A stretch of DNA of 64,000 bases from Cohnella phaseoli (GTDB lineage: Bacteria; Bacillota; Bacilli; Paenibacillales; Paenibacillaceae). The DNA lies in the NCBI RefSeq assembly GCF_003386235.1, contig NZ_QRDZ01000041.1, positions 1 to 64,000 of the forward strand, in the 5' to 3' direction. The notes under the pieces are model-generated. The model made no database searches. It saw only the letters and a program-made list of their open reading frames with translations, and had not been told where the DNA came from. The stretch's first letter is position 1, and the number at the start of each line of letters is the position of its first letter. Both the position numbers and the translations under genes were made by a program. Of this stretch, positions 8,853 through 18,090 are shown in pieces.

Positions 8853-10610
8853 TCAATCCTCCCCTTCCGTCAGCGCCAGCCGCATCGTCACCTTCAAGCC
8901 TCCGAGCTTCGATCTGGACATCGCCAGGCCGTAATCGGCGCCGTACATAATCTGAATGCGTCGATGGACGTTAATGATGCCCGTCGTATCCTCGATATGG
9001 TGCGCCGACAGTGTCAACCTGCGGTTCAGAAGCTCGATGTCCCGATCCGTCAGCCCGTCGCCGCTGTCTTCCACGTATACGAACAAATCGCTCTCCCGCC
9101 GCTCCATATGAATCGCAACGCGTCCGCCCGACACCATCGCCCGGATCGCGTGCTTGTATACGTTTTCCACAATCGGCTGCATGATCAGGCGCGGTACATA
9201 GCGATCCGCGATATCGCGATCCAATTCGTCGAACCTCACTTGAATTCTATCGCCGTAACAGACGATCTGGATGTCGACGTACGTCCGGACGTGCTTCATC
9301 TCCGTCTCCAGCGTCACCTCGTCGGAATCGTCGCGGGTAATGAACTGAAAATAATCGCCGACATATAGACAGAAGCGGTACGCCAGCTCCAGATCCTCCG
9401 ACTTGATCAGCCGGCACAGAACGAAGAAGCAGTTGTACAGAAAATGGGGATTGATCTGCGATTGCAGCCTTTTTAGCTCGGAGCGCTGGCTGTGGATTTT
9501 CTGCTCGTAATTTTCCTGGATTAGCGTCTTGAGATGAACGGCGGTCTCGTTGTACGCCTTGTACAAGTAGTCGAATTCGTCGTGCCGCGAAGGCGACGCC
9601 ATCGGCATGATCTCCCCGATTCTCATCCGTTTGAAGGAGACGATCAGCTCCTTCATCGGACGGTGGATCATGCGATAGATGGACATCGAGAAGAACAGCA
9701 CGATAAAGACGGACAGCACGGATACTCCCAGAATCCAATACTGGTATTTATCGAGCGGACCGGTCACATAGCTCTCCGGCACATAGCTGACAAGATAGGA
9801 CGACAACAGCTCGGAATATTTGTAGGAAACCATATAAGGAATTCCGTTCACCGCCAGCTTCTCGTACCCCGTATATACGCCTCTTTGCATTCGTTCGACC
9901 ATGTAGGCGCGCAGCTGCTCGATTTTGCCCGGGTCGCTCTCGCTGGCGATCGTCCAATTCCGATTCACGTTCAGAAGAGCGGCATGGCCCTCCGGAATGC
10001 CAATCGTTCCGCCAAGCGACCGCCTGAGCTTATCCGTCGAGAACTCCACGCCCACGACGAATGTCGCTCTCCGATCGGGAATCGTCGGATATTGCATGGC
10101 GACGAACAGCCGGTCGTTCCAGAACGTCAGCAGCTCCGGCTCGGGAACGTTTCTGAGCTGCAAAGCCTCGAACTCCTCCATATTCACGTCGGTATCGAAC
10201 TTGGAGCTCAGAATGGTGCGCTTCAGCAGCGGGATGTACGCTCTGACTTCATTGATGTACGTGCTGTTGTATTTAATCAGATTGATTCGTCTCTGAATAG
10301 CCCGGATATTGTCGATTTTCTCGTAATCGTTCATCGCGCTCCCGGTCGTACTGAGCGCCATAAGGTCGTTGTCCGCAACGTACTCGGGCAGCATTCGGGC
10401 CACCCTCTCGACCTCCATCTCCAGCACCGCCAAATACGAATCGTTGCGGCTTCCGATCGATTGGGCGATTTCGCCGCGGATGCTCTGCGCCCCCTTCTCG
10501 TTAATGATCAGCGTGAGGGCGTACAGAGGGGCTAATACGGCGACGAATGTGAGCATCAGCTTCGCGAAAATCGTTAAGCGATTTTTCCTCGTGCTCTTCT
10601 GAATATCCAT
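8853..10610 (-). CDS. YesM-like membrane sensor histidine kinase (system 1)
   Basis: A protein of 585 residues with a membrane segment near residues 13-35, a large extracellular sensor region, a second membrane segment near 290-315, a HAMP linker, the His_kinase motif NPHFLYN near residue 390 and an ATPase domain with the N-box QPIVEN near 480. GGGAGG lies 5 bases before the ATG. It is the partner of the regulator that starts 2 bases downstream. By family knowledge it senses an extracellular sugar, possibly through the binding protein encoded in the same operon. Confidence 0.93.
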   Translation of the reverse strand: MDIQKSTRKNRLTIFAKLMLTFVAVLAPLYALTLIINEKGAQSIRGEIAQSIGSRNDSYLAVLEMEVERVARMLPEYVADNDLMALSTTGSAMNDYEKIDNIRAIQRRINLIKYNSTYINEVRAYIPLLKRTILSSKFDTDVNMEEFEALQLRNVPEPELLTFWNDRLFVAMQYPTIPDRRATFVVGVEFSTDKLRRSLGGTIGIPEGHAALLNVNRNWTIASESDPGKIEQLRAYMVERMQRGVYTGYEKLAVNGIPYMVSYKYSELLSSYLVSYVPESYVTGPLDKYQYWILGVSVLSVFIVLFFSMSIYRMIHRPMKELIVSFKRMRIGEIMPMASPSRHDEFDYLYKAYNETAVHLKTLIQENYEQKIHSQRSELKRLQSQINPHFLYNCFFVLCRLIKSEDLELAYRFCLYVGDYFQFITRDDSDEVTLETEMKHVRTYVDIQIVCYGDRIQVRFDELDRDIADRYVPRLIMQPIVENVYKHAIRAMVSGGRVAIHMERRESDLFVYVEDSGDGLTDRDIELLNRRLTLSAHHIEDTTGIINVHRRIQIMYGADYGLAMSRSKLGGLKVTMRLALTEGED

Positions 10611-10700
10611 GGCTGCCTCCCGGTCGACGAATGCGTTCGCGTGTCGTATTCACACTGTACCACAGAGACCGGGACGTCCGGCAAGCCGGAATCGAGCTTG

Positions 10701-11579
10701 TTATTCCTTCACGCTACCCATGACGATCCCCTTGATGAAAAAGCGCTGCAGGAACGGATAAACGAGCAGAATCGGTACGGAGGCGACGAAAATTTGCGCA
10801 GCCGAGCTCGTGCGGTCCGAAATTTGCTTCAGCAGCTCCACGTCGTCCGCACTGATAAATCTCATGTCCCTCTGAATGACGATCGTCTGCAGAAACGATT
10901 GAAGCGGATAATGCTCGGGGCGATTCATCAGAATAAGTCCGTCGAACCAGCTGTTCCAGTGCAGCACCATCGTAAACAGGCCTACCGTAGCCAGCGCCGG
11001 CTTGGACAGCGGAACGATAATGCTCCACAACGTGCGGAAATGGCCCGCTCCGTCCATTCTCGCGGATTCGTCCAGCTCCTTGGGCAGTCCCCGATAGAAG
11101 TTGAGCAGAAGAATGACGTTGAATACCGATACCGCTCCCGGAAGAACGAGCGCCCAGATTGAATCCATCAGGCCAAGCTGTCGAATCGTCATAAACCAGG
11201 GCACAAGACCGCCGCCGAACAAAATCGTAAAGACGAAAAACCAGGCATAGACGGTACGGAACTGAAAGCTGCGGTTCTCCTTGGACAACGGATAGGCCGT
11301 AATAATCGTCAGAACCATCCCGATCAAAGTGCCGAGCGCCAATCTCTGCACCGACACTCCGAACGCCGTCAAATACTGGGGTTTGTTCATAATGTTCTTG
11401 TACGCCGCCGTCGTGAACTCTACGGGCCACAATCCCACTTTGCCCGCTGCCGCCGCGGCTCCCGAGCTAAACGACAAGGCCAGCATATGGATCAACGGAA
11501 ACAAGCAGAGCAGGGACAGCAGCGCCAGAAAAATATAATTGAAGGCAATGAAGCTTTTGCGGCTGGCGGACATACGCAT
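10701..11579 (-). CDS. Carbohydrate ABC transporter permease, YtcP/AraQ type (system 1)
   Basis: About 292 residues with six predicted membrane spans and the EAA-type loop (DGAGHFRTLW) that contacts the ATPase. The ATG at 11579 is 9 bases after GAGAGGAG; an earlier TTG directly abuts that site. It pairs with the LplB-type permease 16 bases upstream. No ATPase gene lies nearby; importers of this family usually use a shared MsmX-type ATPase encoded elsewhere. Confidence 0.93.
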   Translation of the reverse strand: MRMSASRKSFIAFNYIFLALLSLLCLFPLIHMLALSFSSGAAAAAGKVGLWPVEFTTAAYKNIMNKPQYLTAFGVSVQRLALGTLIGMVLTIITAYPLSKENRSFQFRTVYAWFFVFTILFGGGLVPWFMTIRQLGLMDSIWALVLPGAVSVFNVILLLNFYRGLPKELDESARMDGAGHFRTLWSIIVPLSKPALATVGLFTMVLHWNSWFDGLILMNRPEHYPLQSFLQTIVIQRDMRFISADDVELLKQISDRTSSAAQIFVASVPILLVYPFLQRFFIKGIVMGSVKE

Positions 11580-11595
11580 ATACGCCAACTCCTCT

Positions 11596-12495
11596 CTAGA
11601 AAATCCGGTATCCCGCGAAACGGTACGCCATGCCGTAAGAAACCGACAGGAGAACGAGCGAGACGACGGATTTCAGCAGTCCAACCGCCGTAGCCAATCC
11701 GTAGTGCACCTGTTCGAATCCCATGCGATAGACAAACGTATCAATGATGTCGCCGCTCTCGTAGACGGCAGGTCCGTAAAGATTAAAGATTTGCTCGAAG
11801 CCGGCGTTCAAAATGTTGCCGACGCTCAGCGTCGCCATCAGGACGATAATCGGCAGCATGCCCGGCAGCGTAATATGCCAAGTCATTTTCAGCCGGCCGG
11901 CCCCGTCCACTTCGGCCGCTTCGTAGAGCGCGGGGTTAATGGCGGTCAGCGCGGCCAAGTACACGATCGTGCTGAAGCCGAACTCCTTCCAGATGTCCGA
12001 GATCACGAGCGTATAAGGAAACCAATCGTTGCTGCCGAGGAAAAATACCGGTTCAATGCCGAACGTGCCGAGCAGTCGGTTTACAATGCCCGAGGACGGG
12101 GACAAAATGTCGACGAGAATGCCGCCAAGCAGCACCCAGGACAGAAAATGCGGCAAATAGACGAGCGTCTGAACGGTGCGCTTAAACACTTCTTTGCGCA
12201 CCTCGTTGAGCAAAATAGCTATCGTAATCGGCACCAGCAGGCCGCCGACGATCTTCATCACGGCGATGAAAAGGGTGTTGTACACGATTCTGCCGATGCC
12301 GGGATATTCCAGCATATATTGGAAGTTGGCCCATCCGACCCATTCGGAGCGAAAAATGCCCTTGCTGGGAATGAACTTCTCGAAGGCGATGGCAATGCCC
12401 GCCATCGGAACGTAGCTGAACACGATAACCAGAACAATCGCGGGCAACAGCAATAGATGAAGAGGCCATTCCTTGGCGAACCTCTTGATGATCAT
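11596..12495 (-). CDS. Carbohydrate ABC transporter permease, LplB type (system 1)
   Basis: A protein of 299 residues, all membrane spans, with the EAA loop DGAGRLKMTW. GGGAGG precedes the ATG. It follows the binding-protein gene after an 86-base gap that holds a very stable hairpin (12514-12552). It forms the import channel together with the next permease. Confidence 0.93.
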   Translation of the reverse strand: MIIKRFAKEWPLHLLLLPAIVLVIVFSYVPMAGIAIAFEKFIPSKGIFRSEWVGWANFQYMLEYPGIGRIVYNTLFIAVMKIVGGLLVPITIAILLNEVRKEVFKRTVQTLVYLPHFLSWVLLGGILVDILSPSSGIVNRLLGTFGIEPVFFLGSNDWFPYTLVISDIWKEFGFSTIVYLAALTAINPALYEAAEVDGAGRLKMTWHITLPGMLPIIVLMATLSVGNILNAGFEQIFNLYGPAVYESGDIIDTFVYRMGFEQVHYGLATAVGLLKSVVSLVLLSVSYGMAYRFAGYRIF

Positions 12496-12513
12496 GGCAA
12501 GACGCCTCCCGTG

Positions 12514-12552
12514 CCGAACGGCTCCGCCGCGGCTTCGCGGCGGAACGTCCGG
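12514..12552 (-). promoter_or_regulatory. Strong GC-rich hairpin between binding-protein and permease genes
   Basis: The core is an 8-bp perfect stem CCGCCGCG/CGCGGCGG (12524-12531 and 12536-12543) with a 4-base loop, extended outward by further imperfect pairing. No T-run follows on the minus strand. It probably protects the binding-protein mRNA 3' end or partly attenuates the permeases, so that more binding protein than permease is made. Confidence 0.6.
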
Positions 12553-12581
12553 TTCCTTCTTAATCGGTGACTAAACGGCGG

Positions 12582-14249
12582 TTATTGAACTGCGCTTGCG
12601 TACCACTCGTTCACTTCCGCAGCAATCTCGTCTCCACCGAGCCTTTTCCACTCTTCCACGAACTTGTCGAATTCGTCGATCGATACTTGATTCATGATGA
12701 TTTTGATGAACGTTTCGCTCATCTTCGCGTCGAGGACCGGCTTCTTCTCCAGCATGGCCGAGCCCGGCGCGCCGTAAAATTCGTTGAAGTGATAGCGATC
12801 CGCCTTGGAATAATCGAACATGATCGAGAACGCGCCGCCCGGTCCGGAGATCGGATATTCGGCCCACTCCCCGACGTCCCCGTCCAAATATTTGACAATT
12901 TTACCGTAACGGTTAGGAGCTTCGAGACCGGTAAGCGAGGATGGATCCTTCGCCTCCACCGCTTTCGGGACCATCTCTCCCAGCATGAGATGCTCGGTCT
13001 GCGAGAACACCTTGATCGGACTCAGCTTCCAGTAGCTTGCCGCCTCGTCGTTCTGCAGGAAATACACGCTGTCCGAATCCGTAGGCATCGTATACGCTTG
13101 AACCCATTTGTTAAGCAGCTTGATGGCCGCTTCGGGATGCTTGGCTTTCTTGGAAACGACGTAGTATTTGGCCACTCCCAGCTCGATCTGCGATTTGGCA
13201 GGCTTGTCGTCGATCGAGGCGATCGGGTACGGCCACCAGTCCTGAACGAGCTTGCCGTCCTTCACGGCGTTGCCGTTCAGCGGGTAAGCGCTAAGCCAGA
13301 ACGGTCCGTATACGACTCCGATCTTGTCGGAAGCGAGCAGTTCGTTCTCCTTGACCAGATCTTTGACCGCGAATTCCGGATCGATCTGGCCGGCCTTGTA
13401 CATATCCTGAAGCTGCTTCAGCGCCTCTTTCATCTCCGGCTGGATGTCGCCGCTGACGAGCTGGCCCGAAGCGTCCTTGACCCATTGCGTCGGATAAGCG
13501 TGATAGCCGTTAAAGAAGCCGCGGATATCGAATGTGACATCCTTGAACAAATCCTTGGTCAGCGGCAAGCCGTAGGCCTTGCCCGTGCCCCCCGGGTCCT
13601 GCTTGGCGAACGCGTCGATGATCGCAAGCACGTCCTGCATCGTCTTCGGCTCCGGCAGGTTCAGCTGCTTCAGCCAATCCCGGCGAATCCACACTTGCGT
13701 AGAAGCTCCGTAAGGACCGTTCGTCTGCGGAATCGCCATCAATTTGCCCGCATGCTTGGCCGAATCGAGCTGCTTGCCGCCGTCTCCGGTTAAGTAGGCT
13801 TTAGTCTCGGGCGAAGCATGCTGCTCGTACAGCTCCGTCAAATCCGCAATCATATCCGCTTCGATGAGCTGTTGAAGCTGAGCCATCGTGACGGCCATCA
13901 GGTCGGGAATGTCGTTCGAGGAGATGCTCATCTGCACCTTCTGCTCGTATTGGGCGGTTTCCGCCACCCACATGTTTTTGATCTTGATGCCGGTATCCCG
14001 CTCCAGCGCCTCGGTCACCGAGTTCTGGTCCATCGTCTCCCCGGCGAGAAACTTAATGTCCGCCTCATTCTCGCGGGCCATCGTAAGCTCGATGGGTCCC
14101 TCCGCCTCTCCCGATGCGGTCGACGAAGCGCTGCCGGCGGATGGCTTCTGACTCCCTTCGTTCGACTCGTTCCCCTTGCTGCATGCCGCCGCGAATGCCA
14201 TTGTTGCGGCTAGCAAGCTTAACAGTACGATTCTGCCCATGCGTTTCAT
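12582..14249 (-). CDS. Extracellular solute-binding lipoprotein of a sugar ABC importer (system 1)
   Basis: A protein of 555 residues of the large LipO/YtcQ-type binding proteins. The ATG at 14249 follows AAGGGGGAT and is followed directly by a lipoprotein signal with lipobox AAAC near residue 22. A Ser/Gly-rich linker follows, then the two-lobed binding fold. The longer frame starting at 14300 lacks a ribosome binding site and would bury the signal peptide. It is the first gene of the transport operon, under the box at 14395-14433. Confidence 0.93.
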   Translation of the reverse strand: MKRMGRIVLLSLLAATMAFAAACSKGNESNEGSQKPSAGSASSTASGEAEGPIELTMARENEADIKFLAGETMDQNSVTEALERDTGIKIKNMWVAETAQYEQKVQMSISSNDIPDLMAVTMAQLQQLIEADMIADLTELYEQHASPETKAYLTGDGGKQLDSAKHAGKLMAIPQTNGPYGASTQVWIRRDWLKQLNLPEPKTMQDVLAIIDAFAKQDPGGTGKAYGLPLTKDLFKDVTFDIRGFFNGYHAYPTQWVKDASGQLVSGDIQPEMKEALKQLQDMYKAGQIDPEFAVKDLVKENELLASDKIGVVYGPFWLSAYPLNGNAVKDGKLVQDWWPYPIASIDDKPAKSQIELGVAKYYVVSKKAKHPEAAIKLLNKWVQAYTMPTDSDSVYFLQNDEAASYWKLSPIKVFSQTEHLMLGEMVPKAVEAKDPSSLTGLEAPNRYGKIVKYLDGDVGEWAEYPISGPGGAFSIMFDYSKADRYHFNEFYGAPGSAMLEKKPVLDAKMSETFIKIIMNQVSIDEFDKFVEEWKRLGGDEIAAEVNEWYASAVQ

Positions 14250-14369
14250 CCAGAAATCCCCCTTGTTAATGTGTTGTCGCGAACCGGATGTGCAAGCCAT
14301 ACTCGAGAATAAGTAACATAAAAATAACTTTACAGGTCATTTTATTTAACACTTATATCTCGTGACCTC

Positions 14370-14433
14370 ATTATATCGACCCTCTTGGGCGGCCTCTATA
14401 CACTAGATTTTACATTCGTACACTTTCGTTTAC
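14370..14433 (-). promoter_or_regulatory. System 1 promoter, copy A: 39-bp box plus TATAAT
   Basis: On the minus strand four half-sites at exact 10-base steps, GTAAAC, GTGTAC, GTAAAA, GTGTAT (14433 down to 14395), are followed after 19 bases by a perfect TATAAT (14370-14375). The -35 position has no TTGACA match and touches the proximal half-site, as expected for an activator-dependent promoter. The box overlaps the stop codon of the preceding gene. It drives the binding-protein/permease/kinase operon. Confidence 0.8.
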
Positions 14434-16454
14434 TTCCTTGCGGAATCCCGGACGCGACAGTGCAGAACGATCATCGACAGCCCCGGCACCCTCGCGTTCA
14501 AGGCGATTGTTCCGTCGGATTCTAACAGCTCCTGTTTGTTTCCCAAAGGCTCATTTCTGCTATATAGTACCCAGTCTCCGTTAGCAAGGACCGGCCCCGC
14601 GAGCGTTATGCCCTCGATGTCGTCCAAAGAGTGATTGGCCACAGCAATAACTGCGCCGTCGTCCGTCTCGTATTCATACACGGCGGCATGAGGCGCATAG
14701 CTGGCAATCCGCAGCGGCTCGCCTCCCGCTCCCGCAATGTTCTCGACCGCCTCGTGAACGACCGCCCGGCGGATCGGATTAAACAAGCCGTAATGCCCCT
14801 CTTGCCCGTATGGCATAATAAAAACTTTTCCTCCTGCGATCGCCATGCCGGGACATAAATCCGCCCCGTCCGGCCGGACGATGCGGGAGAAGCACTCCGC
14901 TGCGCCGGGATCGTAGCGGATATCCAAATAACGCGCAACCGCCAAATACGGCCTCATCCTGCCCTCTTTAATCCCGGCGTACGTTCGATCGTTGCAGATC
15001 CGCTCGATCGTCTGCGCCTCCCGCCATATCGCTTCCCGGATGCCGCACAGTTCACCGAGTCCCAGCCCGACAAGCGTGTCGACCGCTTCTCCGTCCAACA
15101 GTACGGCATGCTTGGCGAACAGCTCGCGAATTGCGGCTTCGCTGCGGCCGCGAAGAAGCTGGCCGGACACCGCGACGATTTCCGATTCAAATGGCGTATC
15201 GACTGAGACGGCATTGGCAATGCCGTAAGCCGACAACAGCCCCGCCCAGAACGTCTCACTCGGGTAAAGCGCTTCCATCTCAATCCGACCGTCCGTTTGA
15301 AGCGAGTAAGAAGATCGCTCGTCTACGAGTACCCGAACTCCGCGCATTCGTCCGGAACGCAGTCGAAGCGACGCGACCGAATTCAGAAAATCCTTGGCCT
15401 CGTTCAACCAACGCTGCGCGCCTTCTTCCGGATATACCCCGTTGCCGACCATGTCGACGACGTTTAACGTAATTCCTTTGCTGCCGAGCAGCAGACTTGT
15501 CTCCAACTGATATCTCTGAAACTTCTCCGACTTGGCGAAGCGAGTGTAAGGAACGTTCTCCAGCTCGGGATACATGGCCGTCGTCTCCGGCAGCAGCGCC
15601 GCCGTCAAGCGCGATACCGCATTGAATTCCCAAGCGTAGCTCATACCGCTCGTCTCCATATATGCCGGCAGATGCGGCCGGACGATCGCCCTACTGTCGC
15701 CGTCGACAGCGCCAAGGATTCCGTGCCAATCCCGCCCTTCCGCGGCGTGAGCGGCAGGATGGCTCGTCATGAGCCCGATGCGGGTTTCCGGAGAGACGCG
15801 GTGAACGGCTCGGCCGATGGCATTCGCCAATTCTACCATCGTCTGTCGGCACGAGTCCAGCCATATTCGCCGATATTCGTGCGGCTCTCCGGCCGCCAAT
15901 AAGCCGCGGACGAACTCCTCTCGGCCAATTGAATCCGAGCCCGCCTCGCGGGCGAACAGACGCATATGCTCCTCGCAGAAACAGCCTCCCCATGCAAGCG
16001 GTCCGTGATTGTGAAACCGAAAGTCGTCCTCTATCCATAACGAGTAAGGTTGCAGCGCTGCATACCGAGAATACATATCGACGATATATGCGCGCCACTT
16101 CGGACAGAGCGGGCAGGGCGTAACGGCGGACTCGTTGCCGTAGGGATCGACCATCATGCGGAAATCGAGCCCCTCCGGCAGAACGCCGCCGGCGGAGTCG
16201 TGCGTCAGCGTGTTCAGCGGATTGATCGACGTCGTCACCCCATTGGCGGCAAGTGCATGCTTGGCTCGGCGGATCGCGCTCAACCATTCGTCCGCCTCCT
16301 TCTCGGAAATATGATTGAGATTAAGCGGCGCGATAAAAAACATAACATCGTCGACCCGGCTTTGTCGGCAGAAGCGGACCAGTTCCTCCAAACGTTCCTC
16401 TTCGAAATGGCCCGGATGAAGGGTAAAACGCAGCATATAAGCGTAATCGGACAT
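14430..16454 (-). CDS. Unknown protein, possible (beta/alpha)8 glycoside hydrolase with a GH42-like accessory domain
   Basis: A protein of 674 residues without signal peptide. The first 400 residues look like a TIM-barrel carbohydrate enzyme (many Trp, Asp and Glu, strands ending in acidic residues). Residues 400-480 recall the beta-galactosidase trimerisation domain, and the C terminus looks like a beta-sandwich. AGGTGA precedes the ATG. It lies 17 bases after the esterase-like gene and is presumably cotranscribed with it. I do not recognise a named family; the glycosidase call is inference. Confidence 0.55.
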   Translation of the reverse strand: MSDYAYMLRFTLHPGHFEEERLEELVRFCRQSRVDDVMFFIAPLNLNHISEKEADEWLSAIRRAKHALAANGVTTSINPLNTLTHDSAGGVLPEGLDFRMMVDPYGNESAVTPCPLCPKWRAYIVDMYSRYAALQPYSLWIEDDFRFHNHGPLAWGGCFCEEHMRLFAREAGSDSIGREEFVRGLLAAGEPHEYRRIWLDSCRQTMVELANAIGRAVHRVSPETRIGLMTSHPAAHAAEGRDWHGILGAVDGDSRAIVRPHLPAYMETSGMSYAWEFNAVSRLTAALLPETTAMYPELENVPYTRFAKSEKFQRYQLETSLLLGSKGITLNVVDMVGNGVYPEEGAQRWLNEAKDFLNSVASLRLRSGRMRGVRVLVDERSSYSLQTDGRIEMEALYPSETFWAGLLSAYGIANAVSVDTPFESEIVAVSGQLLRGRSEAAIRELFAKHAVLLDGEAVDTLVGLGLGELCGIREAIWREAQTIERICNDRTYAGIKEGRMRPYLAVARYLDIRYDPGAAECFSRIVRPDGADLCPGMAIAGGKVFIMPYGQEGHYGLFNPIRRAVVHEAVENIAGAGGEPLRIASYAPHAAVYEYETDDGAVIAVANHSLDDIEGITLAGPVLANGDWVLYSRNEPLGNKQELLESDGTIALNARVPGLSMIVLHCRVRDSARK

Positions 16455-16471
16455 TGCTATTCACCTGTTTT

Positions 16472-17860
16472 CTATTCGATCTCGACGCCGTAGAACGAAA
16501 GCATCGGAAGCTGGGTACCGGTATCGAGCAGGGGGAACGCGGACGGATTGGCTTCGAACGCACCATGAACGAAGGCTTTACCTTCAAGCGGACGAGACAA
16601 GATCAATTCTATCCGGCTTCCTTCGCGGACTTGCCATCGGTCTACAACATGGAAGCCTTTCTCGTCTTCTATGGAAAAAATCCTTTCCCCAGGCCCCACC
16701 GCGAATAACTGTCCATGAATGTCATCGAATTGGAGCAATACGGTCTGCTCGGCTTCGCCGCGCACCGCAAGAGCCAAATTGGGGGCCCGATGGGGGATCG
16801 CTTTACCGTAAACGGCCCCCAGCGCCGTGTTCGCCAATCGCCATCCGATCATCAGATTACCAGCAGGCCCGTTATGAATAATATCGGAGAGGGGGCTATC
16901 GAGAGAAGGAACAATCTCAACCCCCGCGATCCGTTCCGCGGCGCGACGCTGCGCTTCGCGGACCAGGCCCCAGCAGCGATCTCCTTCAATTCCCTCGGCA
17001 TAGGCAGCGTTCCGGTTCAACTGTACGGAGAGAAAGGGCAGCTTGTCGTCGCCCGTGTCCTGGCGCCAGCGCTCCACCATCAACGCGAACCGGCGATAGT
17101 AAGACGGAGCGTTCTCCGAGTCGCAATCGCTGCAGCCTTGATACCATAACACGCCTTTAATCTCTCCCCCGGCCGCCCCGACGACCTCCATCATATTCCG
17201 GTACAAATCCCCGTCTTCGTTCGGATTCCAACGCGAGAGGGGCGATCCGCCCAGAGCCGTCTGCAGCAGGCCGATCGGGATGCCGGTCGCCTTCTTCAGC
17301 TCTTTGGCAAACGCCAGATAGGGCGAGTGCCCGGGGTTAACCGGCTCTCCGTTCAAAGGCTGGACGGTATCGGTCGACTCGTTGAACGGATGAGTCGCCA
17401 AATCCCAGCGACCGTTATGGCGTAGCAGATGAACGCCCGTCTCCGGCGAATCGGAGACCGCTCCCCTCCCGTAACCTGTCGCATTGCTCTGCCCGGCGAT
17501 AACCCAGATATCTCCGATTCCGATATGATGGATCATATCTCCCCTCGCAGCCAATTCCATAGGCTGAAGATCATTCAGGCGAAGGCAGGTTTCGATGCGG
17601 TAGAGCCCGCCCTCCGGCACCTCAAGGCGGACGGACCACGTTCCGTCTTCTCCCGTCGCGCAACGAATCCAGGGAACTACGGCGCCTCTCCCGTCCTCGT
17701 GGACTACGCGCGCGTGGACCGTAGGCTGATCGGGCCGGCTTCCGTCGCGGGTCGACCATTCGCCCGCCAAGGCGATCGTTCCGCTCTCCCGTTGCCTCTG
17801 GACGATCGCCCAATGCTGCGGCCCTTCCGTAATTGTTGCGCCGAACGTACGCGTTGTCAC
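16472..17860 (-). CDS. Sialate O-acetylesterase-like SGNH hydrolase
   Basis: A protein of 462 residues. The block I motif GQSN near residue 120 supplies the catalytic Ser, and GVLWYQG is a typical SASA-family block. There is no signal peptide, so it probably removes acetyl groups from imported sugar. The start is GTG at 17860, 7 bases after AGGAGGAGG. It is the first gene after system 1 promoter copy B. The true substrate (acetylated plant or bacterial glycan rather than sialic acid) cannot be read from the sequence. Confidence 0.8.
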   Translation of the reverse strand: MTTRTFGATITEGPQHWAIVQRQRESGTIALAGEWSTRDGSRPDQPTVHARVVHEDGRGAVVPWIRCATGEDGTWSVRLEVPEGGLYRIETCLRLNDLQPMELAARGDMIHHIGIGDIWVIAGQSNATGYGRGAVSDSPETGVHLLRHNGRWDLATHPFNESTDTVQPLNGEPVNPGHSPYLAFAKELKKATGIPIGLLQTALGGSPLSRWNPNEDGDLYRNMMEVVGAAGGEIKGVLWYQGCSDCDSENAPSYYRRFALMVERWRQDTGDDKLPFLSVQLNRNAAYAEGIEGDRCWGLVREAQRRAAERIAGVEIVPSLDSPLSDIIHNGPAGNLMIGWRLANTALGAVYGKAIPHRAPNLALAVRGEAEQTVLLQFDDIHGQLFAVGPGERIFSIEDEKGFHVVDRWQVREGSRIELILSRPLEGKAFVHGAFEANPSAFPLLDTGTQLPMLSFYGVEIE

Positions 17861-17885
17861 ACTCGCTCCTCCTCCTTTGTCGAAA

Positions 17886-17949
17886 ATTATACGGGCGAGG
17901 GGGAGCGCGTTCTATACACTTGTCTTTACTTTCGGGTACATCTGTTTAC
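17886..17949 (-). promoter_or_regulatory. System 1 promoter, copy B: 39-bp box plus TATAAT
   Basis: On the minus strand half-sites GTAAAC, GTACCC, GTAAAG, GTGTAT stand at exact 10-base steps (17949 down to 17911). After 19 bases comes a perfect TATAAT (17886-17891), 26 bases before the GTG of the esterase gene. It matches copy A at 29 of 39 positions and has identical spacing. Confidence 0.8.
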
Positions 17950-18090
17950 CGTTTTGACGATTCGTCAGGAAAGGAGCGGAACCGCTTTAGGAGCCGCGCG
18001 CTGCCGCACCCATCATTTTCCACACAACAAACCGTCCTTTCCTCTCGTCAAACCTAATAAGGCATACATAGAAAGGATGATCACGGCAAG

